Assembly: GCA_036850595.1 (NCBI GenBank)
Contig: CM072155.1
Location: 6,061,953 to 6,125,952, forward strand
Source: Rhyacichthys aspro
Taxonomy: Eukaryota; Chordata; Actinopteri; Gobiiformes; Rhyacichthyidae
Direction: 5' to 3'
DNA length: 64,000 nt
The translations under genes and the position numbers were made by a program. The first letter of the stretch is position 1. Each line of letters starts with the position of its first letter. The notes below the pieces were generated by a model. It saw nothing but the letters and a program-made list of their open reading frames with translations. It was not told the origin of the DNA and did no database searches. This document shows positions 11,885 to 25,010 of this stretch, in pieces.

Positions 11885-13435
11885 AAAAAAATGTAATCGC
11901 GGTTTTTCGTTTCATTAATTCAAAACAGGGATCACTGAGCAAGAAAACATTTTAAGATGAAACAGGTTTTATGCCTTTATCGATACAGCGCTCTGACTGT
12001 TTTTACTGAATTTTACAACTGTTCTTGAGTGGTCTTCTCTTGCCATGGCCTTGAATAGGTTTTAATCCCAGGCTTTAGTGTCAGCGAAAAAGCACATTTG
12101 AAAGAAAAGAAAACACACAGAAATCTACTCTAGATACCACCTAAATTCAAGTCACATAGAACCATACTTACAAAAAACGAAACAACACACACAAAGGCAG
12201 AGTTACCTCAAGAAGGAGGTAAGACTTCCAAGTTTCACAAGCTCTTTTATGGAGGGAAAAGTGTCAAAAAAGGCCCCCAGCTCTTTCCACTGCTGACCCG
12301 CTGTGCCAAGACAGACCACAGACACACACCATCCTGGAAAACACACTGGAGTTGTTGCAGCGGCGGGTGAACAATATCACAGACACTAAAAAATCAACAA
12401 CAGTTGTTTGTGTAGATGGTAAAAAAGCCAAAATGTCTGCTGTGTAAAAGCCAGTAAACCTGCAAGTGAGCAGTGAGCCGCCATCGTTCTGCGTCTCTGC
12501 CCCGTCTTAACAAATGAAAGCATCTGCTGCACGTTTCAGTCACAACCTTTGTTTTCATGCAATCCTGTTACAAAAAAAAAACTTATCTCATTTAATACGC
12601 TACAAGGACTTTTTATTTAAAAAATGAAAACACACCTGAGGTAAAAATGTCGTCAGGTAAAGGTTTTTTAGACGGTGCTTCATGTCTCTGACTGTAGAAG
12701 GGTTTGCCTAGACTATTTAAAAAAAAACCAAGATATTAAACTTATTTTGTGATCAATGGAGCCCCTTCCTGTTTTATATTGAAAAAAATATCTTGCCGTC
12801 TCCAACAATCTAACGATGACATTTGTAATGTTCAATCAAATAATTATTTTTCCCTTTTTTGTGTGTTTGTGTTTACTTGTCATCTGTATAATGTTGTAGG
12901 TTCATATTTCAATTTTGAAAAAAGGGAGCTCAACAGTGCTCCCTAAAAAAGTGAAGATTAAAAAAAAAAAAAAAAAAAAGAAGAAAGAACTAAACTTTTT
13001 TTGTACTGTTTGCATCTTTATACTTCATACAAAAAAAGATTTATTTTTAGGTAAAACTCAGTCGAAATTTCTTTCACATTGATCAATGCAATACCATTAC
13101 AGTCATCAGTGTAAAACCATGTAACCAAGTTGTATCTAATAATGGCATGTTTCCTCTTGAGCAGTGTCCCATACATTCAGGGGATGTATTATAAATCACA
13201 AAATAAGGTACATGATACCTTATATTGGTCAGTTTATTTCAGGTAGGTACAGAAATGGATGAACAGATTTTTTTTTGTTCAGGTTTAGTAGCATATAATG
13301 GGGCCAATGAGAAAGAGTTCTTTTTTCTTAGAGCCTCTGAGAAGAAGATGCATTTTTGCCTCAATGTTCTGCCTGAGGGGAGGAGCATGAACAGTGGCTG
13401 GAGGTGGTTCTGCTCCTGCACCAGCTGATCTGAAT
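11885..13435. other. Non-coding interval
   Basis: AT-rich. Poly-A/T runs lie at about 12961-12979. No supported gene, RNA or repeat family recognised. The two opposite-strand frames at 13225-13428 are mutual shadows and not protein-like. Confidence 0.4.
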
Positions 13436-13439
13436 GTCC

Positions 13440-13640
13440 TCTATAGGGAAGGAAGGCTGTAGGTTCTTGTTGAGCAGATTTAACTACTGTTGGATGTGAG
13501 GCCGCCCCACTTCAGCCTCCTCAGAAAGTACAGGCGTTGCCGGGCCTTTGTAATAACGCCGGCTGGTTTGGCAGTCCATGTGAGGCCATTTGAGATGTGC
13601 ACACCCAAATATTTAAAAGGTAGACACCCTCTCCGCAGCT
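13440..13640 (-). mobile_element. LINE reverse-transcriptase fragment, antisense
   Basis: On the - strand the DNA translates to LTWTAKPAGVITKARQRLYF followed by LRRLKWGG, matching the 'FKYLGVHI..DLTW..N....KKAQQRLYFLRRLK' segment of fish L2/CR1-type LINE polyproteins. The adjoining GTGTGCACATCTCAAATGGC corresponds to the preceding segment but is out of frame. Short and inactive. Confidence 0.7.
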
Positions 13641-13644
13641 TAAC

Positions 13645-16520
13645 CTATGAATAGGAACAGGTCTTCATAATTACCTGACAATGATGCACTATATGCCCTA
13701 TAGACAAATGATATTTGCCTCACATTTGTTGATAAATAGGCAACAGTTGGAGAAAATGAATAAATTTGTGTGTATTTGAACTTGACCTTTGACGCATGAC
13801 CAAGGCTTTGTACTTAAATATTTGCCCGAGAAATTCCCTTTTGGCATTCCGAGGATATCGGGTTTGTGCAATCTAAACAAGAATTTGTTGTTATAAAAAC
13901 ATCAGCTTGTTCTGTCTTGTTGCTTTTTCATAAAATATCACAGACTCAAACCTAAACTAGATGTTCTTATCTTATGATATCTTAGAATAGACGAGTCATA
14001 GATGCAAAGGGATGTCTCACTGGGACATTTAAATCTATAGAGTCATTTGAATGTTCAAACAATTGTAATACCTAGGTAAGTGTATGCGCTTTTGTGTAAA
14101 GCCAAACATAACAGTCTGGGCAAACATCAAGATTGATATTGGTTTTGTACAGACACGAAAGGAGAGCTTAAAAGAAAGCTGGAGGGAGTCAGACAAAGAG
14201 TGGAAATCCTCCATTCACTCTCTCTGAGTTCAGGTAGATTTGAGAGATTAGACAGAAAGAGCCCAGGTCACCATGAGACTCAAAGGATTATGATTTTTTT
14301 TTTTAGGGCATCGTAGGGCTGTACGTGGTGTACATTGCCAATTCTACTGCAAGCGCCCAGTGCAGTTTTAATAATGGTTACGGTGACTCCACAGATGCTA
14401 CAGATGACTAATAATCACCAGAGAAAGGTTGTTATGAAACCTGTGATGACGTGCTTTTGAGGCGTGACAGAAAATGTACAAATATGAATAGCATAGTGTT
14501 AGAACGCAGGGCTGCCTTAACATATAACAAGTATCATATGTGTACTGCAACTCTTGCGCAAGGCCAGGAATCTGAATTTACCTTGAGCAACATCAGCATA
14601 TAATAAACGTTAGATTACAGCCTAAATGAACTAATGTGGCACATACACTACTCTTGTTGCTTTTAATGTTCATCGATCTGTTACTCCACTCAAGCCTCTG
14701 TGACTTCACTTTTATACTGTGATCCTTACGATCAGATCTCTATATGTATCTTTCCCAGCGTCTAATCATTTGACTGAGATATTCTTGCCACATTTCAAAA
14801 AAATACACCCAGAATTAATGGTGACTCAAACCTTCTTGGCATTGAACAGATACAATAAACCCTACAAAATAAAACTGCTGACAGTCAGGCCCAGCCAGAA
14901 AGCTTAAATCTGGAGCCTCTGGAGCATATAAAAGGACTTTTGAGGTTAGACAGAACAACAAGACAGTACAATTCCAAACAATACCAGTGTTTACGGTAAT
15001 ACATAATAATGGTTCTGTTGATCACACTTTTTTTTTTCACTGTCAAACCTAACCAAAAACTTTTTCAGAAGCATATAAAAAAGGAAAGAAAAGAACACAG
15101 ACATATATATGACCATTGTATGTATCTGAGATTGAAAGTAAAATTTAGGGACATTTTGATTAGATCTCGCCACATCCTCTATAAGCTGTGTAGATCTTTA
15201 AAATCCAGGTGGGAAAAGAAGTCTAGATCTGTACTCCAGTAGCATCGTCATTAGTAACGAAATGATAGAAGTAGATTTAAAAAGGGCTACTACTGCAACT
15301 ACCAAAGAAAGAATAAATGCTTAAGTAAAAAAATACTACAATAGATTTATTGGACAAAAAAAAAAAGTACTTTAAACTACTAATTCTTTTCACAAAATAC
15401 ATTACTTTGCCTTACTTTTACCTATTTACATAACTATTCATGTTTCTGAATTGCCTTTTTATTTTCAAGGAATCTCCAGATATTCCTAAACAACGCAACA
15501 ACAATTTATTTTCACAGTAAAATTAAGCAATGCAATCATTTGATCAGACCTTCCAATCACTCATAGATTTGACTCTTTTGCGCCATTTAACACTGTCCGC
15601 TCTACGCCAGTAAATTTACACCAATAATTGTTAACCTTTAATTTATAAAGTTAAAAGTTTGTGACTAAAAGTAACATTTATTTCAAATGAATGTGCTAAA
15701 GCAAAAGAATGTTTTAGAAAATCTATTGATAAAGTAATAAAATATAAAAAAAAGTGTGTTCTCACAAATCTCACAATTTATTCATTTTTATACATGCATA
15801 TGAGGTTTAATAAAGCTGTCCCATATGTTTCCACTCGCTCTGAATTAACATATTTTCCTGATAAGTCAAACATTCTCAAAAATGCATCTGTCAGGTTTGG
15901 TTTTATTCGCCCATGTGTTTCTTTGCTGTAATACTAGGTCAACTGACGCATGATAATGATATTCAAGTGATAATTATAATGTACAGTCGTACAGTGGTTT
16001 GATCGGCTTTTTCCATCACATTATGTTTAGGACAAAACAAGGCGTTTCTTTTAATGATTCCCTTTTTCAAGGGAAGACACAATGGAGCAAGCGTTACACA
16101 CCTTTCATTTCGTGTTAGGTAGGTGTTCCTCGAGGCCTCACCTGTTTTTCGATAAACTTTTATAAATAGAAAAAATGTTTTGTAGCAACAAGCCACTTAA
16201 AATTACATATCTGAAAATACTTTTAGTCGGATTTAGAAACATATAACTATTTATACCTACAACAGGGAGTCACCAAAAGCCTATAGTCATCAGTATAGGA
16301 CAGGAGGAATGCATCCAGTGACTATAAGAAAATCATGGAACCACAGGCCTAAATCAAAATGTAACTCCTTTAAATATGCCATAGTATGGAAAGGGATTAG
16401 GGCCACTATAAAATTTGTTTTTTGAGGTATCAATTCTGATATAAAAGTCAGAATTCTGAGAACTATGGGTAAAAGGAACAGACTTTGTAGGAGAGCCATG
16501 ATGAAAGCACGGTGCAGGAA
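13645..16520. other. Non-coding interval
   Basis: AT-rich with several poly-A/T runs (for example 14289-14305, 15352-15366). No frame shows conserved protein content. No repeat family recognised. Confidence 0.4.
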
Positions 16521-16523
16521 ACA

Positions 16524-17590
16524 TACCGTACTGTGCAGATGTTTTAGGCAGGTGTGGATATAAAAAGTAAAGGTACCGTATTTTTCGGGCTATAAGGCGC
16601 ACTTAAAATCATTACATTTTCTCAAAAATCGACAGTGCGCCTTATAATCCGGTGCGCCTTATGTATTTATTCTGGTTGTGCTTATTGACCCTGAACTGAT
16701 TTTATGTGGTACACAGCGCTCAAAAATCTGTCCAAATGTTTTAGCACGATTTTAGTAAGCTACGGAGCCGCACCGCTTGATGGATTAGCGGAGCATTGTG
16801 GCTACCGTAGTCAGGAGCCTCGCGGAGTGATACGTACTGTACTTCAACATACCGGTAATATTAAGGTGCGTGTATAAGGAATACGAAGAGGAATGAACTG
16901 AAAAAGTGAGTGTATTGTTTTGTATTTCATGTGTTACAACTGTCACTGTTGGGAGTTATTGTGAATCCGTTGAGTAAAGTTCGATTTATCTGACACACGT
17001 TTTGTTTCACTTAATGCGCCTTATAATCCGGTGCGCCTTATGTATGAAAATAGACATGTTCATTGATAATAATCGACAGTGCGCCTTATAATCCGGTGCG
17101 CTTTGTAGCCCGAAAAATACAGTAACTATAAAGGCTGGCTATTTTTACTATTTTACAAAGCGCAAAGTCAAAGAACAGAAGACAGTTCTAAATCAAATCA
17201 ATATTTGGTGACTTTCCCTCAGAACAGCAACAGTTCGAGCAGTTCCACTGTCTCAGTTTTTGAAGAATCTGGGCAGGTTCTGTTCAAACATTTGGAGAAT
17301 CTCAAACAAAACCAGGCCAAACTGGACTAAACCAGACCATGAAATCTCAGAAGGAACTAGGAAAAAACAGACCATGCAATTCCAGATAGAGCCAGGCCAG
17401 ACTCCATGATGTTGGGATCAAAGTTACTCTGTCATGCAGGGGGTTTTTGTTCTGGGATTCAAGATTTCTTTGAGGTCTCTTCACTCACTTTTTCATTTAG
17501 TAAATTGATTAAAAAACTGTTTATTGTTGACAGCATTCTTACTTTACTGCATATCTTTACACCTGTGTAAAACTTTTGCACAGTACTGTA
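16524..17590. mobile_element. Tc1/mariner-like MITE carrying a nested insertion
   Basis: The left terminus TACCGTACTGTGCAGATG plus TTTTAGGCAGGTGT pairs with the right terminus, whose reverse complement is TACAGTACTGTGCAAAAG plus TTTTACACAGGTGT. The arms are about 32 bases with a handful of mismatches and both end at a TA, the Tc1/mariner target. The interior (17125-17500) is non-coding. A second element interrupts it at 16574-17124. The right end is shared with the copy at 1-150. Confidence 0.75.
16574..17124. mobile_element. Nested MITE with TACCGTATTTTTCGGGCTA termini
   Basis: It begins TACCGTATTTTTCGGGCTAT and ends TAGCCCGAAAAATACAGTA, near-perfect inverted termini flanked by TA. It carries three copies of a subterminal motif GTGCGCCTTATAATCCGGTG (about 16634-16653, 17017-17036, 17080-17099). 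It has no transposase frame. The family is a common fish MITE; the TA termini favour a Tc1/mariner-type mover but I do not assign it firmly. Confidence 0.85.
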
Positions 17591-17782
17591 CCAAAAGCTA
17601 CATAAATGCACTTAGACACCGAATATACAAACTGTTATGATGTATTGTTTGGTTGGCTAACCTATGGTCTCATAAATGCAGTTTTTTTAAACACTCTAAC
17701 AGACTTTCCCTAGTGTTTTGTTTACATCAATCTTCTTTTTTCTCTCAAATAGGGTATTAGTGGTGCACATGGGCACAAATCT

Positions 17783-17998
17783 AAGGTGACCGTATCTTCA
17801 AACCAAAACATCAAGACACTTTAGTGTTACTGCAAATCCAACAACAGTACATTCACAAATGGGTAAAAAAAACTGGACATTCAGGATAGGGAGAGGGCAA
17901 AATCAGGACATTCTAGTGTTTTTGTAGATATCCGCCGGGACATGGGACAAAGGCCTTAAAATCAGGGCTTTCCCGGTTAAATCAGGATACACAAATCT
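17783..17998. mobile_element. DNA-transposon remnant (tentative)
   Basis: The AAGGTGACCGTATCTTCA start, the internal AACTGGACATTCAGGATAGGG and CCGCCGGGACATGGGACAAA, and the end CTTTCCCGGTTAAATCAGGA resemble the widespread 'ggtgaccatacgtcc...ggacatgtcccgg' MITE. No convincing target duplication was found. Confidence 0.35.
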
Positions 17999-17999
17999 A

Positions 18000-20440
18000 C
18001 TAGAAGCTGCATGGAAAAAGATTAAAAAAAAAAAAAAAAAAATTTATTACTGAGGTACTGAGGTTCTTTCCTGCCAGAGAGAGAGAGAGAAAAGTGTTTG
18101 AGGATCTACCGTTTAATATTTAGTATGGGTTGAGGAAGTTAGGAAAAATAAATATGTAGAAGCATGAAATGCCAAAGAATGATTGAGCACTCACGTCAGT
18201 CATACATCTGCTAGACTAATATTTTAAATAGCTCACTACATGTAAACATAAATGATATTGCTACATTCATTATACCATTGTTTTAAAAATGTTTGTGCAA
18301 ATGACATTAACAGCTGTAATAACTCAATAGATCATGAACTATGTCTTGCTCTGCTGAGTGATAGAGCAAGTTAATATGCAAATGTCAATCTTTGGCACAA
18401 ACTCACCCACAAAGAGACACACCTAAACCCTCAAAACTAACACACCTGTGAACTGCACATGCCCTCTGCATCTACAAAGGGTGTAAAAAATGATAAATGC
18501 ACAATTAGGCTTACGGTTGCATGCACACAAACAATCAAATAATGATGACACAATTGCATGTAAAAAAATTTTTAAGGATTTTAGCCTTGGGTGATACAGT
18601 AGCTATTCTGCCTGTACTGATTAAACAGATCAAAGCACAATTGTAATGACGTACTTCTTGAATTGAGAGGCAAGAATGTGATTACTTACCTGCTCTGTTG
18701 TGAACACTTAAATTCAAATTAATTAATTCCTGGCATACTTTTTAATCACCCTCTTTTCTCCATCTCCAAACTCCACAACTCTTTCCTTTTAATACAATTT
18801 CCATTTGCATCTATTTACAACTTCATGTTGATAAAATGACAGTATTCAAGCAATTCTTACTTATTTCCAAAGTATTGCATATAAGTAACTAACACTTTTT
18901 ACTGAATTCAATGCTAGTTCTGGACTGGCGCTAGCAGTGTTTAGGCAGTGTTTAGGCTAAAGTTAGCTTAACATTCAAAGAAAGACCTGCCTTGCCACAG
19001 ACCAGAAAGCAGTAGGTCCTCAACATCTCTAACTTTTAACAAATATCATGGTCAAAATTAGACAATGATACCCAGCTGCAACCATGCTATCCTTAAGCAC
19101 AATCGTACTTTAAAAGTTGCTTGCTCTACCGCTTTTATTACATTTACGCTATGCTAGCTACAGAGAAAAACTACACAACGTCTCTCTAATGTCTTAAAAA
19201 AAATAAAGACAAGTTATAGGTTATTGGTCACTTTGTAGCCTTAATTATGTTTTTTCTCAATTTTATTGATAGAATTCAAGGATGAGTATTCCACACTGTG
19301 TCCATGTCCACAATATGGTTTCTTTTTACAACATCTAAGTTTAATTAAACCCATTAACAAGATTGTAGCCAGTGTTATCACATCTGAATTATGCTGGAAT
19401 TTCAAAACTAAAAAAATATGGTTAATGAAGAGTAACTAGTACTGAGGCAGTTCAAATGGCCCCATTTACTGATGCTGCTGAGGACTGTGTTTAAGTGCTC
19501 CATTGTTCTGTATAATTAAATCAACAGGATTTTATGATGGCGTCATTCCTTCTCCCACTACAAAGCATGTTGACCACACTGGTGATGATGCCATTTTTGA
19601 GGGATTTCATTCGTGTGAAGTGGTTTAGCAGATTTTCACAAAGATGATTTACTGCAAATTCTTAACATAATCCAAGAATTAGGCACTTTCATATATCACT
19701 GACCGAAATGTGAACACCTGTGTTTATGTACACAGTAATAACGTGCATTTATTTTTGCAATAAATGCATGGCTTTCATCAAAGAACCACACACTGACATA
19801 ATTTCACTTGCTTTCCTTTATTGTAACTCCTTTATTTTCTCTTTCTCCCTTTCATTGCGGTTGGCAACCAGCTTTAGAAGTGTATTAACGGCCTTTTATT
19901 GTTACTCAGCTATTGTTTATGTGGACCAAGAATGTAACATCTTGTAAATTTCTACAATTATATTGCGACTGATTAAATACAGAAATATAAATGATTCATG
20001 CTTTAATTTAATGGTGCAAGAAAGCAGAAAATCTCATGCTGTAGTTGATAAAAAAATCGTCAAATTAAATTGAAGTTAAATTACACCATAAAGTAAAATT
20101 ACATCAAATAAAAAGTTTTTTAAGAGTTGGCATTTTAAGTTGGAGCTAGCTTTTGCCAAAAAACGTCATATTTAGAGAGCCTGGGATGAGTCTTTTACCC
20201 CAGTTTGACTAAATATTACATATAATAAAGCCAAATGTTTGTTTGATTGATCTGTGATCTTGTTTCATTGATCTGTGACGGCCTGAGAAATTTCTAAGAA
20301 AATTCATAATGTTATTTTACATCAAGGTGAAGATCATTGGGGAATTGCAACAGTGAAAATGTTAGCGATAAAATGTGGGAAACTGATTTACTAAGTGTGA
20401 ACGCCAAAGTTTCCATCTCACACAAATGCTGGATTGTGGA
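18000..20440. other. Non-coding interval
   Basis: AT-rich, with a poly-A run at 18025-18042 and a short tandem CAGTGTTTAGG at about 18935-18955. No supported gene. Confidence 0.4.
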
Positions 20441-20880
20441 CTAGGGCTGCGCGAATTGAAAACAATATCAGATATTTATATTTATCTATTTTATTTATTC
20501 TATTTATCTACAATACGAACTGCGATATTTCAATGCTTTTTGACGTAGAGAAAAGTTTTATCATTTACATCTGATTTAGAACATATAAAGAAATACAAAG
20601 CTCTGGACTAACTGCTTCTCGTCAAAGCAGGAGCTAAATCAATATTAGACAGACCCAGGTCTAAATCAACACTAAACAGGTTAAAAATGTAAATGAACTT
20701 TGTCTAATTTTATATTTAGATGCACCACAGTTTGATTTAATACTCAATCATTTTGAAAGGCAAAAACAAAATGTCCATATCACAGAAGACCAAAGCGATA
20801 CAAGTCATTCTTTGCAATACGGATGTTGCGATTATGATTATATTGGGTAACGATAAATTTGCGATATATTTAGCCCTATT
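20441..20880. mobile_element. DNA-transposon remnant with TAGGGCTGC / AGCCCTA ends
   Basis: It starts CTAGGGCTGCGCGAATTG and ends GCGATATATTTAGCCCTATT. The internal AACAATATCAGATATTTATA and GATGTTGCGATTATGATTAT are typical of the fish 'agggctgcacgatat' MITEs. The termini have diverged. Confidence 0.45.
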
Positions 20881-21699
20881 ATGGACACAGAATGTCTAAT
20901 TTGTAAATGTCTGCCTTCAAAAAGAAACAGCAGAGCAAGTGAAACACTGCTTAGTTTGGAGCCAAGTGTTTGGTATTTGCTAAAAAGTGAGCAACATTTC
21001 TCAGTCACTTAAAGCAGTGGCTAACTTCTATAGTGTTGATGGTAAAGTATAGATCTCTGTCAAAGCAAACAGCCCTGATGTTAACATCCCATTGCATCTG
21101 GTTCATGATCAGCCATAGAAGGAGGTGAATAAGGACATTCTCCCAGACATTTACTATGTTCGTATGGCACTTTAAATTGGATGATAAATACTCTGGGGTC
21201 AAATGGAGGATAAGGCCCAGATCTGGGAACACAGCTGCTGAAACTGCCATCAGTTGGTCTTTAATCTAGTGTGTGTTTTCAGAAATGCAAGGTTCATTCA
21301 ATGGTCAGGAAATTGTAAAAACTTAAGTGCAATGTTCATTCAAGAAACCTTCAACAATTGTGCTTTTAGTCATTAAATATTGTTGCATTTGTACAGTATC
21401 GTCTTATAGTAACATCTATCCAATGTTTCAGCAACACAGAAGTCAATTTAGGATTGGATTTAGGATTATTTGATCAAGAAAGACTGCAATCTAAAAAACT
21501 GTTGTATTCTTAGTAGTTAACTGTCACACTAATAGCTATATGTTACTTTTTAGTGAAATTCATGAGAATGTTTGACTTGCTATAAAAAAGCTCCAAAATG
21601 GAACATTTATTGTGGCATATTTTAAAGGTTAAGTTTTTCTCAAGTGCTGTGTGTACAGTGAAACATACAAACCTGTCATACTCTTCCTCTCTCATTGTC

Positions 21700-21960
21700 T
21701 CGTACACGCCCTCCCCTCAGCCTCTTGTACAGAAACACATACACGCAATGAGACACACGTGGGAGGGTTGACGCCGTGCTGTCTGCAGTGCGTTGAGGAG
21801 TATTGTTATTAACTATGGTGTGAATAGAGGCACAAATACATCCCCGGCTCTCCGGCTGCTGCAGGGCTGCAGGGCTCGCCTTTGTTGTGCGCTCCATAAT
21901 GGCACACCATAATTACAGTCTTAGAGGGGGAAGGCACAGGCAGCATCTACCTTACCCTCG
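21700..21960. promoter_or_regulatory. GC-richer island, candidate conserved enhancer
   Basis: About 6.3 kb upstream of the dlx4 start. Balanced composition with ATTGTTATTAACTATGGTG (Sox and homeodomain words), CACAAATACATCCCCGGC and CACACCATAATTACAGTC, and no coding or repeat signature. The assignment rests on composition and motif texture alone. Confidence 0.3.
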
Positions 21961-22199
21961 GCTCACCTTGAAGGATCACTGAGGTTGTGCTGCTCTGAGC
22001 CTCTGCTGTCAGCCACATGCGTTTGACTGTAACAGAGACAAATCTCCTAGAGCACGCTGTTCGGGACCTTTGGACAGATGAAGATTTTACTTGCTTAAAT
22101 TTCTTTACACAAGCATCATTTTACAGCACCCAATGATTACATGATGTGAGGTTGCCAGCTGTTTTATCTCTGTTTTATAAAAAATATTTAGAAAACCGC

Positions 22200-22380
22200 A
22201 TAACAAAGACCTTTTCAGCAGACAATGTTTTATTACCTTGGGCATGATGCCATACAATCATCTCGTCTCATTTAACACAATTAAATAATAAGTAACAACA
22301 CAATCCTGATTTTATCGTTTTCACATGAGCAAAAGTTCAAGATGTTTCTTCATGTCACTTTTAGCCACATTACCACTCGG
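22200..22380. repeat. Diverged duplicate block, copy 1
   Basis: The order ...CCATACAATCATCTCGTCTC...TAACAACACAATCCTGATTTTAT...CACATGAGCAAAAGTTCAAGATG...CATTACC parallels 24570-24715 (CCATATAATTATCTCGCCTC...TAACACAATCATGAGTTTATG...CACAGGAGCAAGGTTCAGGATG...CATTGCC). The two copies are in the same orientation about 2.4 kb apart. Confidence 0.5.
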
Positions 22381-22799
22381 GGTCAGTACAGGATGGTTTG
22401 GTACAGGTAACCCCTTCAAGAGGCATTTTTATTGTGCTGGGTCCTGAAGAGCAGCACCTGCCTCTATTTAAGATATAAAACGTATTTTGAAGGAGACTTT
22501 TTGAAACTTTGATGCATTGTTAGATAAGTCACATAAATAAAGAATAAATCCTTGTGTCTAGCAGTGAGAGGCTGGGGGTACAGCTGCTCCAGTAAACATT
22601 AAATTCATAGAGCAGAAAACAAATACAATGTTTGAATTCATAAAACGTGACCCGTACGTCGCTGACTCTTTTTAAAACGGGAAACAGCTGTTGCTAATAC
22701 TAGCTGCTATCAAGTACAACATTTAGCTTGATTTCTGCTGGAAAACTAGGAGTAATCTTGGCTGAACACAAGCCAGACCTGCTTGGGACCCCCAGCTAT

Positions 22800-22900
22800 A
22801 GGGTCCCCAAAGTGGTACGGTACGGCACACTTTTTGGGGGCGCTATAGACTTAGAACCAACCCGAACCACACCGTACCGTCCCGGTGTAAACACAGCTTT
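22800..22900. repeat. Short GGTACGGTACGG foldback fragment
   Basis: GTGGTACGGTACGGCACACT near 22812 is opposed by CCACACCGTACCGTCCCGG near 22867, forming an imperfect inverted pair like that of small fish MITEs. Confidence 0.4.
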
Positions 22901-24266
22901 TGACTAAACGTTGCTGTCAAGTCATTATGTTTACAGTAGTCATAAGAGTATATCACATTTGGCATTAGGTGGTAGAAATAGACCAGTAGACTGTAGGTAC
23001 ACATGACTGAAATGATTACCATATTTGGAGGGAAAGTTATGCATGTATTAAGCATGCTTGTTACAAAGACAGCTATAGCACTGTTGTCTGTGGCCAGTAG
23101 AGCACTAGTGAACTTTATAAGGCTTTAGTTCAACACACTGGGACACTGTTTTAAACTGACACTAACCTCCGTCTGTTTTTATTATAGTTTGTCTCATAAG
23201 CATGCTGTCAACACTATTTATCATTTGTCTATTACGTGGCTTACTATCTTGTTTTTCAAAACGACAAGACACAAGGAATAATTCTAACTGTAAAACATAA
23301 CATGTTCGGATGTTGTATGGATGCCCAACATCTTGGAACAAGGTCATACATACAAATTTGCATCCTCGTCTAGTCCATTAAATCTGATTCTTTATAGTGT
23401 TGAAATGAAGTGCTGAAATTGAATCCTGTGAATAAAATGCTGTATTATTAAATGCATGTAATTACGTGGAATTTATAAAAGTATTGAAGTGTGGCAAGTT
23501 TGTATGACCATTTAGGCAACAGATTGACATATAGGAAAGCCACGCTACTTAAACTATTTAGGATTTGCAGCCTTTAAAGGACTCTGAGCACAATTGTACT
23601 GCTACAAAATCACATGGCCTTACTAAGTCTCAATATGGCTTGGTATATAGAAGATGTGTGGAAAGGTTCTGTGAGAGTAGTGGAGTATCTAGTGAGTTGT
23701 ATAAATGATGGGTTATTTTCCTACAACCTATAACATGACTTTGAGGCTATGTATTGTAATGGCGTCGAGGTTAGCCTTACATTACATCAGGTGTGAATAG
23801 ATACTGTAATTGTTGGTGTTGGGAATGTTTCATTTAATTGGATAAGAAAAACCTAATCCTCTTGATCCCTCTGATGCGGCATGTTAACCCTTATGTCTTA
23901 CGTAACCTACTACTGTTCTGAGCAATTAGCAAAAACACCTGACATTTCTGGTACGGCGACTTTCTGACTTTGAGAAGTGGCCTAATGTTTAATGGCATAA
24001 ATTAAAGTATAGGATCAGCTTCTTAATTTGTCATCATTTGTCACTCACTGTCATGTTCTTTACCTTTTTACACTGTTGGGCTGGCGATCAATAGCAGGTA
24101 TTAAGAACAATGGTTTTTGCAATTTCTGCATCTGAAAGGACCAATTACTTTGCTGTACTAAATCCATAAATATATATAATAGGTTTAGCACTGCTATGCA
24201 AATATAATATGGTATATTGTAAAGCAGCAGTACCTTATTTTAATTTGCTAATAAATGTAACCAATA

Positions 24267-24335
24267 TATTCAGTGCGATTTGTTGACCTAATTTTCTCCT
24301 TCAGGTCAAGTCAGGTCAACAAATGATACTGAATA
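24267..24335. repeat. Imperfect inverted repeat, 23-base arms
   Basis: The left arm 24267-24289 (TATTCAGTGCGATTTGTTGA then CCT) and right arm 24313-24335 pair with two mismatches around a 23-base spacer. Confidence 0.6.
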
Positions 24336-24409
24336 CTGAAAACGTATGTTTTATTTTACTATATTCCTAAATCCCACTGAATATATGGGCTTATTATTAC
24401 ATATTTGAC

Positions 24410-25010
24410 TATAGTATTGAACTTATTTGATTGGACTAGACCGAACTTAAAAAAACAAAAAAAACAAAACTGCCATTGCATGGGGAAGCCATGTTGTGAA
24501 ACATGACACTATTAGGTTTATATTTTAATAGGCTCTTTAATAGAAAAACCTGAGTGTTTTAATGACCCTGGACAACAAGCCATATAATTATCTCGCCTCT
24601 CTCGCCTTTAACTGTAACACAATGACATAATAACTCATAACACAATCATGAGTTTATGGTGTTCACACAGGAGCAAGGTTCAGGATGTTCGAGTCACCAT
24701 TGCCTAAACTTTGTCAGTCTTTGTTAGTCATTATGGCCATAATATTTATGAGAGACTATAAAAGTGAACTTACTGCTACTTTCTGGCTGTAGGTAGTGAT
24801 TGATAGACCTACATAGAGGTGAATGGGATTAATAAATATTATGTTTAAGTTTGGCACTGCTACTTGAATCTAACACATATATTTTTCAGGTACCATGTGG
24901 CATACTTAGTTGTTGACCTTGACTTTCTTTGAAACTTAAACTTCATTTTCCTACATTCAATCATATACAAAATATAGGCTACTTATTTGATTGGAGTAGA
25001 CGCAACTTAA
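24410..25010. repeat. Diverged low-copy direct repeats
   Basis: CTTATTTGATTGGACTAGAC near 24425 recurs as CTTATTTGATTGGAGTAGAC near 24985. The block 24570-24715 is the second copy of 22200-22380. Words such as TTTAGCACTGCTATG (about 24184) and TTTGGCACTGCTACTTG (about 24851) suggest a local block duplication. Confidence 0.45.
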
